Shown: positions 8,674-18,882, numbered from the stretch's first letter. The stretch is 64,000 nucleotides of DNA from Thalassomonas viridans (GCF_000948985.2 NZ_CP059734.1:186001-250000), one strand, 5' to 3'. The notes: generated by a model not told the origin, from the letters alone. Made by a program: numbers and translations.

Positions 8674-8940
8674 GCTACATTCTTTCAGAGAGTAAACAAT
8701 AATTTTTTTAAATAACCTGAACTTGGATAAGGTGAGCCAGTAAATACTTAAATAGTAATAGGTTAGCCGTTGAGCACCTTTATCGTTTATCTCGTCTGAC
8801 ATTAAGAGAGCAGTTGCTTTTTTTAGTTGCTTGGCTTTAGCGGTTTTGGTGAATATGGAAAAAGCGGTGATATAGGCAAGCTGCTGTTATAGCACCTGAA
8901 ACAGGGCTCATTTGTGTAATTTATTAGGCAAAGCCTGGAA

Positions 8941-9735
8941 TTACCTCAGGATAAACTGCCCGGAGTTTTTTAGCTTGTGATACGAATGTTGTACTTTTTC
9001 ATATAATTCAGGAGATGTCGGCCCGCTAAAAGCCATATATTCCTGAATGGAGTAGGCATGTAAAACCTTTTCAAATAATGCAGGGTCTATCCCCGCCCTT
9101 TCCGTCTCGCTGTTGAAATTCTGCTCTGTTGACAGAATCAGGTCAATCCGGCCATTAAGCAGCATTTTTATGATTTGTTCGGTTCTGGTTACCAACAAAA
9201 TGTTATCGAAAGTGAATTCTTGCTCTTCGAGAAAGTTATGATAGTGAGTCGATTTTTCGGTTGAAATAATATACCGGTTGGCATCCTTTACTTCATTTAT
9301 AGTAATGGCAGCTTCTTTGAGTTTATAGAAATAAACCGCTTCGGGTTTGGCGACAGGGCCAATCCAGTGAAACAGCGGCTCTCTTTGTTTGGTTCTGGCC
9401 AATCCGACAATAAGATAATTTTTTTGATTTACGCCTAAGGCATAGATCCTGGACCAGGGAAAGAAATAAAGGTTAAAACCTATGTTGGCATCATCCAGCA
9501 CTTTCTTGGTTATATCGTATGCAAATCCTTTGTGTACGCCATTTTCCGAATAGACAAAAGGTTTCCAGTTGCTGGATAACACGTCTATCACCTGCGCCGG
9601 TTGTGTTTGTTTTGCTTCCGTGACATGGCTAAAGGCGATAATGGCTGCCAGAAAAAAACTGGCAAAGGCCGATTGCGCCAACCTGGTGTTGCTCCAAAAC
9701 AAGGTTTTAGTTTTTGTTTGATAATGGCACGGCAT
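8941..9735 (-). CDS. Periplasmic solute-binding (SBP_bac_3-like) protein
   Basis: The start is uncertain: ATG 9735 is used here, TTG 9756 is in frame, and neither has a good ribosome site. After an N-terminal hydrophobic stretch (SAFASFFLAAIIAFSHVTEA) the protein shows the type 3 extracellular binding-protein fold: WKPFVYSENGVHKGFAYDIT, then the FPWSRIY segment common in marine homologues, the hinge region and LLNGRIDLILST. No permease or ATPase gene is adjacent, so this belongs to the orphan amino-acid-binding-like proteins abundant in Alteromonadales, whose ligands are mostly unknown. Export rather than membrane anchoring is likely but not certain given the long pre-sequence. Confidence 0.75.
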   Translation of the reverse strand: MPCHYQTKTKTLFWSNTRLAQSAFASFFLAAIIAFSHVTEAKQTQPAQVIDVLSSNWKPFVYSENGVHKGFAYDITKKVLDDANIGFNLYFFPWSRIYALGVNQKNYLIVGLARTKQREPLFHWIGPVAKPEAVYFYKLKEAAITINEVKDANRYIISTEKSTHYHNFLEEQEFTFDNILLVTRTEQIIKMLLNGRIDLILSTEQNFNSETERAGIDPALFEKVLHAYSIQEYMAFSGPTSPELYEKVQHSYHKLKNSGQFILR

Positions 9736-9957
9736 TAATATTGAGGGATCCAGCAAAACAAAATGTTATAATACAAGATAAGTGACTGGCTGGGCTAGGT
9801 ATAGCTTGCTGTTTTATTAAAATAAGGCTTTTTATCGGTATTTCTGTTTTTCCTCTCGTTTGCCATTTATTCTCACTCATGGCCGGATGATTGAAATGGG
9901 CACATAAGATGCGGCCAAACTTGTATGAAAGGCCGCATCCGTGGACAAAAGTATCCG

Positions 9958-10659
9958 TTAACAGCAGTAGTCTGTCGGACAGGGCCCGATAGAAGGAGGA
10001 CAATCCTCTCCTTTGCCCAGGTAAGTAGTATCGGCAAGGTAAAAACCGGTAAAAGCTTCAATAAAATCATCCGCTACAGACTTTTCCGCAAGGCCGGTAT
10101 TTAATACCGCCTCCCGCCAGGCCTTGACCTTGGGATACTTTTCCAGAAAGTCATAACATGAGTGTTTTTTGATAACCGATGTCCTATGCAATAAAGGCAG
10201 CCAGGCAATATCAACATTGCTTAACGTTTTGCTTTTGAAATAAGGCTCCTTACCTAGTATCTTTTCCGCTTTTTCGAATGCCTTGCCTAACTTTTCATTA
10301 CGCTCGGCTAAGGTGGCGGCATCCGGACTTCTTTGGGCCGAACATTGCACTAAATAGTGCTTACTTGCCTGGTAGCTCCAGGCCCTGTCTTTCGCTCTTT
10401 GCTCGGGAGATAAACCGGCTTCAATCGGCGGAGAAATTTCATCTATGTATTATTCTATGATCGCATCTGACTCGAATAAGGCTTCGCCGGATTCGGTGAG
10501 CAGTACAGGCACCTGCCCCGTCGGTGAGAGGTCCAGAAACCACTGGGGTTTGTTGCTCAAATCGATATAGTCGATCTCATATGCAACTTCCTTGGCTTCG
10601 AGTAATGCAGTTACCCGCTGAACGAACGGACAAATTTTGAAACTGATAATTTTGATCAT
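9958..10659 (-). pseudogene. Glutathione S-transferase gene interrupted by an in-frame TAA
   Basis: ATG 10659 has AAGGAG upstream. The thioredoxin-fold N-terminus is intact (MIKIISFKICPFVQRVTALL, GQVPVLLTESG, ALFESDAIIE) and stops at TAA 10450-10452. The next codons, in the same frame, continue YIDEISPPIEAGLSPEQRAK and the helical C-terminal domain to 9958. GST sequences read E-S-x-x-I-x-E-Y-I/L-D-E without a gap, so the TAA is an extra codon. The local sequence GAATAATACATA is what a 3-bp duplication of AAT or TAA would produce. The C-terminal tail is Cys-rich (PSIGPCPTDYCC), unusual for a GST. No frameshift is needed, so the break may be recent or strain-specific. Confidence 0.85.
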
Positions 10660-10963
10660 GACGGCTCCTTAGTTAACTTTTTATATAAAGGTGGCGAGTA
10701 TAAAGACGCAAAACCGGGAAAAAAGACGATATTTTGTGCATAAATTGCCGGGAAATGGTCAGGGCATCAGCAGTAAGTCCTTGCAATTTGTTTGTCGTTC
10801 GCAGAACCGGAAAGCATTAATTTCAGGGATAACAACTCCCTGCCAAAAGAGCGTTAAATCACACTGGTGTTCTTATTTTCATCAACTACATTTACTTCAC
10901 GGTTTTACGGTTTGTGTAGTAAGTCACGGCAATCGGAATGTCCAATATTCGGAGATGTGAGTG

Positions 10964-13948
10964 ATGAAAGTGTTATTTCAGATAACCACAGCTGTAGTAC
11001 TACTGTTAATCGGCATAATGCAAAACCTCTATGCTGAAGTTAACAATGGGGTCAAAAAGTCCCCATACGGCTCTTATATCATTGTGATGGAGCTGGATCC
11101 CGCGGTGAAATATCAGGGTAATATCCAAGGTTACCCGGCGACCAAAGCAAGTGTCGGCAAAAAGTTTAACAGCCAGCACGGCGAGGTGAAAAAATACACC
11201 GAACTGCTCAGGCAAACGCATGTTAACACCCTGCAAAATGCCGGCATAAGCGCCACGAAAAAAGTGCATGACTATGTGCATGCCATTAACGGTTTTTCGG
11301 CGTTGATCACGCATCAGCAGGCCATCAAGCTGTCCAAGCAAAAAGGCGTTATGCGGGTAATCCCCGATGAAATGCGCTTTAAAACCACCGACAGTTCCCC
11401 CGACTTTTTGGGGCTGACCAACCCCGGTAGCCCGTGGAGTCAGGGCTATAAGGGGGAAGGCATAGTGGTAGGTGTTATCGACAGCGGCATCTGGCCCGAG
11501 CATCCTTCTTTTGCCGACGACGGCAGCTATAGTGCCCCGCCTGTTACCCTAGCGGGTAACAGCTGCGACTTCGGCAATAGTGAGCATAACCCCCTGGATC
11601 TTGCCTTTGAATGTAATAACAAGCTGATCGGCGCCCGGCAGATATTAGATACCTATCGGGCGATAGAAGGAGCCGAGCCGGATGAATACGATTCGGCGCG
11701 TGATGACGATGGCCACGGCACCCACACGGCTTCAACCGCTGCCGGTAATGCCGGGGTTGAAGCACAGATGTTCGGCATTCCCCGCGGCACGATTTCCGGC
11801 ATTGCGCCAAGGGCGCATGTTATTGCCTATAAGGGACTGGGCAATATGGGGGGCTTCGGCTCAGATCTGGCGGCAGCCATCGACCAGGCGGTCGCCGACG
11901 GTGTTGATGTTATCAACTACTCGGTTGGCGGCGGCGCCAGTTTAACCGGTGCTGACGATCTTGCGTTTTTATTCGCTGCCGATGCCGGCGTATTCGTTGC
12001 TACCTCGGCGGGCAATGACGGCCCGGGCGCAGGCACCATAGGCGGTCCGGCATCCGTTCCCTGGTTAACCACAGTGGGGGCCAATACCCAGACCCGGATG
12101 TTCCAGGGGACTGTGGTCTTGGGCGACGAGAGCGAATACACGGGCGCTTCGATAACCGAAGGTGTAGGGCCTTCATCCCTGATTGATGCCGAATTTGCCG
12201 GCGGTGATTTATGTGTGCCCGGCACCCTGACCGCTGCCGTTGAAGGCAAGATAGTGCTGTGCCGGCGCGGCGCCATTGCCCGGGTGGATAAAAGCGAGGC
12301 GGTCAGGCTGGCCGGTGGGGTCGGCATGATCATGTACAACAACAATGACGTGGACAACCTTAACAGCGACAACCATGCCGTGCCTTCGGTGCATATCGAC
12401 AATACCCCAGGGCTGGCCATTAAGGCTTATATTGCCGGTGGTTCCGCCACCGCGAGCATTAACTGTTGTGAAAACGGTGAATGGGATTCAGCCCCCTCTA
12501 TGGCAATATTTTCCTCCCGGGGCTCGAATACGGTGGCAGAAGACATTATCAAGCCGGACATTACCGCGCCCGGGCATATGATTTTAGCCGGTAACAGCCC
12601 GACCCCGGACCCCGGCCAGGTAGCAGGCGAGTTGTTCCAGTCGATTTCGGGCACTTCTATGTCCAGCCCGCATATCGCCGGGATTTTCGCGCTGATGAAA
12701 CAAGCGCATCCCGACTGGAGTCCGGCCATGGCCAAATCAGCCCTGATGACCAGCGCATACCAGGATGTCCGCGACAATGACCGCAGCTCTTTGGCTGGTC
12801 CTTTTGCCATGGGAGCGGGTCATGTCAATGTTGGCGGCGAGGACAATGAAACTTCTGTTTTGCGGCCGGGGCTGGTTTATAATGCCGACTTTTTCGACTA
12901 CCTGGGCTTTTTATGCGATGCCGAACCTTCGGCGCTGGACAGTGAAACCTGCGATTTGCTGGAGTTGATCGGCGTTCCTACAGATGCCAGCGATTTAAAC
13001 CTTGCCTCTATCGGTATTGCCGAACTGCCCGGCAGCCAGACGATCACCCGCACCCTGATCAGTGTTGATGAAGCAACGGGAGAGGAGGAAGAAGGCGGGA
13101 AAGAATACAAGGTAGAGACCCAGGCGCCGGCCGGCTACCAGGTTGAGGTTTCTCCCGACACCATCCGTCTGGAAAGCGGCGAAAGCGCGAGCTACCAGGT
13201 GACTTTTACCAATACCGGCGCCCCTAACGGCGAGTGGCGTTTCGGCTCGTTGACCTGGCGCGAGACAACCGGCCAATATGAGGTTTACAGCCCGATAGCC
13301 GTCAGGGGCGCGCCGTTTAGCGCTCCGGCAAATATCAGCGGCAACGGCAGAAACGGCAGCAGCAGTTTTGATATTAACTTCGGTTATAGCGGCAGTTACA
13401 GTGCAAATGCCCACGGCCTGGTAGCTGCAAGGGTTAAGCAGGATACTGTCGGCCAGGATCCGGATCAGAGCTTTGACCCCGCCGACGGTCATTCAGACGC
13501 TCATGTGATTGCCGTTAGCAATGCGTTGTTCCTGCGCCTTGCCATACCGCCGGAAGCCGTTGCCGAAGATATAGATCTGGATGTCTATGTTTTCGACCCC
13601 ACCAATACCCTGGTGGCGGCCAGCACCCTGATAGGCACAGATGAAGTGATTGAAATTACCGACCCGATGGACGGCAACTGGACCGTATATGTTCACGGCT
13701 GGCTCACTTTCGGCGAGGATGCCGACTATAGCCTGTACCACTGGCTTATCTCTGCTAAGCCCGGCGGTAATTTAACGCTTGAAGACGTGCCTGAATCGGC
13801 GACCTTAGGGGAAACGGCAACAATAGAGGCTAACTGGACCGGCGCTATTGGCGGTACCGGCATCGGTATGTGGTTTTTTGGCGCCGTCTCTCATACCGAT
13901 GCAAGCGGCCCGATGGGGTTAACCTTGCTTGAGGTTGATAACCGCTAG
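10964..13948 (+). CDS. Large secreted S8 subtilisin-family serine protease with PA domain
   Basis: ATG 10964 follows GGAG at 10951-10954 (a GTG one codon upstream is also open). Order: signal peptide (VLFQITTAVVLLLIGIMQ), an I9-type propeptide ending near residue 135, then the catalytic domain with Asp in VVGVIDSGIWPEHP (~174), His in DDGHGTHTASTAAGN (~255) and Ser in SGTSMSSPHIAG (~566). A protease-associated domain (LCRRGAIARVDKSEAVRLAG) is inserted before the Ser, as in plant subtilases and bacterial lactocepin-like enzymes. A fibronectin-III-like segment and a pre-peptidase-type beta domain (DLDVYVFDP, WTVYVHGW) follow. At ~994 residues it is a typical marine extracellular protease for protein scavenging. 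It is monocistronic, ending at a strong hairpin terminator. Confidence 0.95.
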   Translation: MKVLFQITTAVVLLLIGIMQNLYAEVNNGVKKSPYGSYIIVMELDPAVKYQGNIQGYPATKASVGKKFNSQHGEVKKYTELLRQTHVNTLQNAGISATKKVHDYVHAINGFSALITHQQAIKLSKQKGVMRVIPDEMRFKTTDSSPDFLGLTNPGSPWSQGYKGEGIVVGVIDSGIWPEHPSFADDGSYSAPPVTLAGNSCDFGNSEHNPLDLAFECNNKLIGARQILDTYRAIEGAEPDEYDSARDDDGHGTHTASTAAGNAGVEAQMFGIPRGTISGIAPRAHVIAYKGLGNMGGFGSDLAAAIDQAVADGVDVINYSVGGGASLTGADDLAFLFAADAGVFVATSAGNDGPGAGTIGGPASVPWLTTVGANTQTRMFQGTVVLGDESEYTGASITEGVGPSSLIDAEFAGGDLCVPGTLTAAVEGKIVLCRRGAIARVDKSEAVRLAGGVGMIMYNNNDVDNLNSDNHAVPSVHIDNTPGLAIKAYIAGGSATASINCCENGEWDSAPSMAIFSSRGSNTVAEDIIKPDITAPGHMILAGNSPTPDPGQVAGELFQSISGTSMSSPHIAGIFALMKQAHPDWSPAMAKSALMTSAYQDVRDNDRSSLAGPFAMGAGHVNVGGEDNETSVLRPGLVYNADFFDYLGFLCDAEPSALDSETCDLLELIGVPTDASDLNLASIGIAELPGSQTITRTLISVDEATGEEEEGGKEYKVETQAPAGYQVEVSPDTIRLESGESASYQVTFTNTGAPNGEWRFGSLTWRETTGQYEVYSPIAVRGAPFSAPANISGNGRNGSSSFDINFGYSGSYSANAHGLVAARVKQDTVGQDPDQSFDPADGHSDAHVIAVSNALFLRLAIPPEAVAEDIDLDVYVFDPTNTLVAASTLIGTDEVIEITDPMDGNWTVYVHGWLTFGEDADYSLYHWLISAKPGGNLTLEDVPESATLGETATIEANWTGAIGGTGIGMWFFGAVSHTDASGPMGLTLLEVDNR

Positions 13949-13992
13949 TTGATTGCCGTATAGATAAGCGCTTTATTTTACTTAAGGCCCTG

Positions 13993-14026
13993 AAAGTGCC
14001 GGTTGATGTTTTTGACCGGCACTTTT
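13993..14026. terminator. Bidirectional rho-independent terminator
   Basis: AAAGTGCCGGT (13993-14003) pairs perfectly with ACCGGCACTTT (14015-14025), followed by T and preceded by A residues, so it can work for both the protease gene and the convergent PLC-like gene. Confidence 0.8.
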
Positions 14027-14127
14027 CAAGCCAGGAGTTATGCTTTCCAGCCGTAACGAAAGTAAGCAAACTTGCAGGTAAAGCAGCTCCCTGACGTCAG
14101 CTCTCTGCTTTGCATAACTATCGGCTA

Positions 14128-15489
14128 TCAGCGCTGGCTCGGCGTAGTGAAAATGCCTTCCTGGGCGCTGTCGGTATAGTTTAACCAGACCTTAGTGACT
14201 CCAGCTTCTTCGGCTATAGCTGCCAATACCGCGTTTTCTATGGCATTGCGCGGCACCTCGAAATGCCAGTCACTGCCTAAATCCTGACAGGCCTGCTCTG
14301 CCCCGGCCCAAGTAGTGGTGGAGGCAGACAGAGACCAGAGATTATAGATGGCACTGTTGTCCTTGGAATAAAGCTCACTGCCGCCGGTCCATTTGCAGGC
14401 GGCGCGGCGGGTGTATGAGCATGAAGCATCATTCCAGCGGTTGTCGTCATAGTCGGTTCTTAACTCGGCACAATCTTCTCCTGAGCCGGCATCGTTGGGC
14501 TCGCCGTCGCTCCACGACCACTGGGCGTTTTCGCGGAAACGTCCATCATCTGTGTGAACATCGTGTAGGCCGATCACGCTTTTACCGTCTTGCCAGTAGC
14601 CGATCAGATCGCTGCCGGTAATATTTAAGGTAGAGCTTGAAGTTGGATAGCCGTCTTTTTCCCATACCCGGGAACCGTTTAATTTACCTGAATCTTCGAA
14701 GATCCAGTCCAGCACCTCGTGGTTGTCGCTTTTATTGTAGCCGGAGAAATAGATAACAAAACGTTTGCCTTTATCAAGCAGGTGTTGCCGGGTCAGCTCA
14801 GATTCGGGAAAGGAGGTGGCTTTATTTGCAGTGACATTCGCGCCGTTGGGGAAGTCGTTTTTGTAGTCTGTAGGCATATAAATATGCTCGGCCCCGACCC
14901 GGCTGTTAAGCTGGTTTTTCAGATCTGTGTAATATTCGTTGTCTTCCAGGTCGCTTTCGATATAAATGACCGCGGTTCTGGTGGTGTCTTTCGCGTTCAT
15001 ATCCTCGGCCCATTCCCTGAGATCATCAAGTATTGAGTGGGAATTTACCGAGTCGAAGTAGCAGAATTCGCCATGGCAAAAATCAATATCGTGCCCTGTG
15101 GTCCAGACGTGATGTACGTCCAGTTCGATCCATTCCACGCCTTCGTTCATCTGGCCTATTACTGTCATTTCCTGCTGCGGCCACAGGGTAATGTTGTAGG
15201 CCTCGGAATTATAGGAATTGTGTGTGCCTAAAAAGCTGGTGTAGTAAATAGGTACATCCAGCATCAGGCGTCTTTGCAGTTCCATGGCGTATTTGGCCTG
15301 GGGATCTGAGGTGGTGTTAATGTCATACTCAAGGCCAAACTGCTCAAGCATGGCGTCGGCATCTGTTGCCGCCGTGGCGGATTGAATATTGGTACCGGCA
15401 ACGGCCATAGCGAGCAGTAATTTATATGCTGCTGAACTCGCTTTGGCTGGTTTATGTTTTGTATTTGTGAAGTAACTGAATATATTCAT
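14128..15489 (-). CDS. Secreted PI-PLC-like phosphodiesterase with C-type lectin-like domain
   Basis: The start at 15489 has AAGGATAG upstream. A signal region (AYKLLLAMAVAGTNIQSATA) leads into a phosphatidylinositol-specific phospholipase C X-like barrel: FLGTHNSYNS and WIELDVHHVW carry the His/Asp/Glu positions of the family, and DFCHGEFC the second His region. From about residue 320 a C-type lectin-like module follows, with SWSDGEPNDAGSGEDCAELR, NRWNDASC and RRAACKW, the WND and Cys signature of carbohydrate or Ca2+-binding lectins. The likely role is a secreted enzyme that cleaves a phosphodiester in lipids or glycolipids while bound to glycans; the substrate is not determinable. The gene is convergent with the subtilase gene. 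Confidence 0.82.
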   Translation of the reverse strand: MNIFSYFTNTKHKPAKASSAAYKLLLAMAVAGTNIQSATAATDADAMLEQFGLEYDINTTSDPQAKYAMELQRRLMLDVPIYYTSFLGTHNSYNSEAYNITLWPQQEMTVIGQMNEGVEWIELDVHHVWTTGHDIDFCHGEFCYFDSVNSHSILDDLREWAEDMNAKDTTRTAVIYIESDLEDNEYYTDLKNQLNSRVGAEHIYMPTDYKNDFPNGANVTANKATSFPESELTRQHLLDKGKRFVIYFSGYNKSDNHEVLDWIFEDSGKLNGSRVWEKDGYPTSSSTLNITGSDLIGYWQDGKSVIGLHDVHTDDGRFRENAQWSWSDGEPNDAGSGEDCAELRTDYDDNRWNDASCSYTRRAACKWTGGSELYSKDNSAIYNLWSLSASTTTWAGAEQACQDLGSDWHFEVPRNAIENAVLAAIAEEAGVTKVWLNYTDSAQEGIFTTPSQR

Positions 15490-16145
15490 AACTATCCTTT
15501 TTATATATTTCTTATTGGTTTGCAGGCTGTTTAAGTACGTTTACAAAAACAGTCCGTCCTTTCCCGTAAACCCGGTAACAGAGTTTTATTGCTTGTTAGC
15601 GATGAAACGGTAAAGCCTGGTCACTAAAGATAAACGGTTAAAATATGGTGCTTATCTATACGAATCTTTTATATCAAGCTGCAGTTGATGGTGGCGGGGA
15701 ATGTATTGCTGCGATCTTTCCATGATTCATTTTCCTGGTTGTTATAAATTTTGCTAACGGATACCTGTTAGCGGGGTTTGGCTATAACTTGCCTGTATCA
15801 CCAGATATGAGTGGGGGAGCTCTGTCTGAGTCGCTGAAAGCGGTTTATGCGGACGATACTTAATCAATTCAGAAGTGTCTAGTATTTTTATTGGTCTTGG
15901 TCATTCTTTACAAATCTTTAATTTGAACAGTGCTTTATTAAGGCTTATTTACCATTGTATTTTTTTGGTGAGTGCTTTGTTTGAATAAGAGTTCTTTGGT
16001 TGTATGGTGGAAAAGTAACAGGGGCTGTTGCTGGCCTGCAGATGCCGGTTTTATTTGGTTATTAGAAATTCGGATTTAATATCTACCTGCCCCGCTTTGC
16101 TGCTGTCGGCAGTATAGCGGGAGCAGTTCAATTACGGATGATTTT
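15490..16145. other. Long AT-rich intergenic region, no gene recognised
   Basis: About 650 bases with no convincing coding frame, RNA gene or repeat. It contains the promoter region of the PLC-like gene on the minus strand and the downstream sequence of the next minus-strand gene. Confidence 0.5.
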
Positions 16146-16640
16146 TTATTTTGCCAACACAAGATAGTTTGTCGTTGAATCAACCCTGGAGCCGCTTTGA
16201 TAATAGCACTTGTTGTGATCAACAAATAAATATCCGATTGTGATATTGTGCTCGGAGCTGCCTGCCGGCTGACATGGGATCATTTCATAACCGTCGTGAC
16301 GGTAAGTCCTGACATAGTTGTAGACATTGAAGGCGTCATACCTTACCCAACGGAAGTTATCGCCAAATGAAGCATGCAGCACATGGTAGCTGTTCTGGGG
16401 GTAAATGACATTGTCATAGGGGACATTACATTGAAAGCCGTTGTAGGTTGAGCCCATACCAATAATGTTGTATCTGTCTTTACAAATAAAAGCCGGCCAG
16501 GACCAGCCCCACACCAGCTGGTTACCCGGGCTGTAAAATCCTTGCTGGCTTGAGCTGTTGCTGACCCAGGTTTCAGCCTGCGTAACGCCGCAAGCAGCAG
16601 AAAACAACAGACCAAGCGCTAACGTTTTTAATACTTTCAT
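16146..16640 (-). CDS. Small secreted protein of unknown function
   Basis: 164 residues, with AAGGAAATAAA upstream of ATG 16640. It has a clear signal peptide (MKVLKTLALGLLFSAACGVTQA), then an aromatic-rich mature domain with four Cys (FICKD, GFQCNV, MIPCQP, NKCYY). Two similar segments, each with Y/N-x-G ... C and an HNITIGY or VIYPQNSYHVL strand, faintly recall DM9/DUF3421 repeats, but the resemblance is too weak to assign. Probably periplasmic or extracellular and disulphide-bonded. No operon partner. Confidence 0.65.
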   Translation of the reverse strand: MKVLKTLALGLLFSAACGVTQAETWVSNSSSQQGFYSPGNQLVWGWSWPAFICKDRYNIIGMGSTYNGFQCNVPYDNVIYPQNSYHVLHASFGDNFRWVRYDAFNVYNYVRTYRHDGYEMIPCQPAGSSEHNITIGYLFVDHNKCYYQSGSRVDSTTNYLVLAK

Positions 16641-16822
16641 TTTATTTCCTTATTTTATCTCTGGAGAAATTTTCGCTGGCAGTTTTTACCGTTTGCCGGG
16701 AACAGATCGAGTAAAACAGGGTAAAAATTAAGGTAAAAGCGCTTTTATATTGGTAAAATTTAAATATAAACAAGCGCTTATTTTTAAGGTAAGTGATTTG
16801 ATTATATGAATAGCTTTGCCGG

Positions 16823-17212
16823 TCAGCCGATCCTTTCCATGATCATTTCGCTGTTTACCGAGACCAGGAAACCTAGAATACAAATAAGTAAACCACAGAC
16901 TTCCACCCAGTTGATGTTTTTCGACTGCAGCAGCGAAAACTGCAAAATAATCGCGACCACCAGGGCACCTAGCTTGGCATATACCGACATTGCCGGATAA
17001 CTGAAATATTCAGCTCCCCTACCGTAAAACATGGTATAGCCTGTTGTGGCAACTATGGTTATTGGTAAGGTCAGCAAGGTTATTTTCAATGCCCCTAAAG
17101 CGGTCAGGGTTTCCCCGTTTGACTGCGATTGTATTCCTAAAATATTTGGCACCTGTACCGCGATTGTGGCGATAACCAGCCAGAAAAAACAAATCATCAT
17201 ATGCGTTTTCAC
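16823..17212 (-). CDS. Small four-helix membrane protein, DMT/SMR-like
   Basis: 129 residues from GTG 17212 (ATG 17200 is also in frame). Four predicted transmembrane helices: ICFFWLVIATIAVQVPNIL, ITLLTLPITIVATTGYTMF, AKLGALVVAIILQFSLL and VEVCGLLICILGFLVSV. Length and the last two helices recall small multidrug resistance or half-size EamA proteins, but the diagnostic Glu of SMR helix 1 is not seen. Function unknown. Confidence 0.55.
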   Translation of the reverse strand: MKTHMMICFFWLVIATIAVQVPNILGIQSQSNGETLTALGALKITLLTLPITIVATTGYTMFYGRGAEYFSYPAMSVYAKLGALVVAIILQFSLLQSKNINWVEVCGLLICILGFLVSVNSEMIMERIG

Positions 17213-17433
17213 TTGGTTACCAGCAGGCCGAAAATGGCCGGCCGGTGTCGGTTTTTGTTTATGTAATTTGTCAGGAACTCATCCGGCGTATTTGTTTCAC
17301 TTTAATTTTTGGCTGATCGGCAGTGATAAAAATATCGTGAATTTATCCCCTCTTAAGGAACTACTTTTAATTTTCATTAACCAGACTGTGTTTTGGAGCT
17401 GGCGAAGGATTTAGGAAAACCTTACTTTGCTCT

Positions 17434-18351
17434 ATGAAGACTTTTCAGTGTTTCAAGGCTTGGCAAGCCCTGAAAAACTGGCTAAGCTGTGGCCGGTTTG
17501 ATAACTGGACGGACAAGATGAGCATCAAGGAACAATTACAACGACAAGTGCAATTTTTTCACCCGGAAAAAAAATATCCGTTTTTGCGCGGTGGATTCTC
17601 CAGCGCCGCCCATGCTGCCCTGTTTGGCCTGCGCGAGCAGTTTTATAATGCCATCAAGGAAAGCTTCTCCGACCGGGTGAATGAGAGTGCGAAAACATTA
17701 TGCCAGGACAGCGATTATGCCGCGGCGATAAAAGCCCTGCCCTTTAAGAAAAAAGCCAGAATAGTGGTTATCGGCGACAGTTTAACCGACGACAGTCAGT
17801 CCTGGTTTGCCATTATCGAACGCTCTTTTGCCCTGCTCAGGCCGGATGACAATATCCGTTTTACCAACCTTGCCGTGTCAGGCGATACCACCGCTCAGTT
17901 GCTGGGCTCGGTGATCCCCGCCGCCAATATGAAGGCAGATTTATATTTTAGTTTCAGCGGTACCAATGACGCCCGCATTCAGGGAGGCAGCCGCTACAAA
18001 CCCTGCACCAGTATCGACGAAGTCGGGCGTAACCTTGCCAGCGTTATCGACTTTGCCAAACGCAATACCAAAGCGCCCTGGGTTTGGCTGACGCCGGTAG
18101 GCGTTGACCCGGACCGGGTGGCAGAGCATGAGTTTTTAAAACCCCTGATGGCCAGCTGGTGTAACGAACATATCGCCCAGGTGGCTGAGCTGATCAAGCA
18201 ACAGGCGGAAAACGTGATTGATTTGCGCCCGCATTTTACCGATTTGCAAAACAGTAATTTACTTGATGAAGATGGCCTGCACTGGACCATAGACGGCCAC
18301 GAGGTGGCAGCCAAGGTTATTATCAAACAGCTGGCCGCCATCATCGGCTGA
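17434..18351 (+). CDS. SGNH/GDSL-family hydrolase
   Basis: An SGNH esterase/lipase fold spanning residues ~105-300. Block I is VVIGDSLTDDS with the nucleophile Ser, block II has NLAVSGDT (oxyanion Gly), block III FSGTNDAR (Asn) and block V DGLHWTIDGHEV with the Asp-x-x-His pair, so the catalytic set is complete. The ~100-residue N-terminal extension is Lys-rich and helical with no signal peptide, suggesting a cytoplasmic enzyme. Starts at 17434 or ATG 17518 (MSIKEQLQRQ) are both possible; the second has GGACAAG upstream. The substrate is unknown. It is followed by a hairpin at 18375-18401 that separates it from the biosynthetic cluster. Confidence 0.87.
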   Translation: MKTFQCFKAWQALKNWLSCGRFDNWTDKMSIKEQLQRQVQFFHPEKKYPFLRGGFSSAAHAALFGLREQFYNAIKESFSDRVNESAKTLCQDSDYAAAIKALPFKKKARIVVIGDSLTDDSQSWFAIIERSFALLRPDDNIRFTNLAVSGDTTAQLLGSVIPAANMKADLYFSFSGTNDARIQGGSRYKPCTSIDEVGRNLASVIDFAKRNTKAPWVWLTPVGVDPDRVAEHEFLKPLMASWCNEHIAQVAELIKQQAENVIDLRPHFTDLQNSNLLDEDGLHWTIDGHEVAAKVIIKQLAAIIG

Positions 18352-18882
18352 TTTTTATATTATGCAGAAGTAATCCCCGGTTAAAAAAAGTACAACCGGG
18401 GAACTGGGCTGCACAACTTACGGACAAAAAATGTGGGATTATTGGCCGTAGAGAAGGCTAAAGCTCTGCTTGCAACAGGATTTTTCCCTGCTTTTTTAAA
18501 ACATCCTGGACTTTTTTCTGACGTAAGTTTTGATGTAACATTGTATTAACAAATAACATATGTTTGCCGCTAAACACCTCTTAACGTCGGGAATTAAATC
18601 CCCGCCGAAAATGGCGAAAAACCTGTCTTTGGTAACTTGTAACTAATTTGTATTCTTATGTTACTAAATGTAAAAAATTGCTTAATATAAGCCGTTTTTT
18701 GTTAATAAATCGTCTTTTTGTGATCAAAAACAAGACTAATTTGTTAAAAAAAGTACAGTGAAATGCTTGTTTTCTTGATTTGTCTCCAATAAAGTGTTCG
18801 CTTCAAGTGGTACGACAAGGTCGTCGGTGGTGTTAATTTAGCCGACATTTGTTGTGAAGTAACATTCAAGGAATGATAAATC
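18352..18882. promoter_or_regulatory. Intergenic region upstream of the biosynthetic operon
   Basis: About 530 bases without a gene. A perfect inverted repeat CCCCGGTT/AACCGGGG (18375-18382 and 18394-18401) with an A-rich loop lies just after the SGNH gene and probably acts as a terminator, although it lacks a T-run on this strand. The AT-rich stretch from about 18530 must contain the operon promoter; no confident -35/-10 pair is visible. AAGGA precedes the ligase start. Confidence 0.4.

Noticed and set aside
10450..10452. Recoded stop (selenocysteine or pyrrolysine) in the GST gene
   Set aside because: The codon is TAA, which is not used for Sec or Pyl, and family alignment shows an extra codon rather than a replaced residue.
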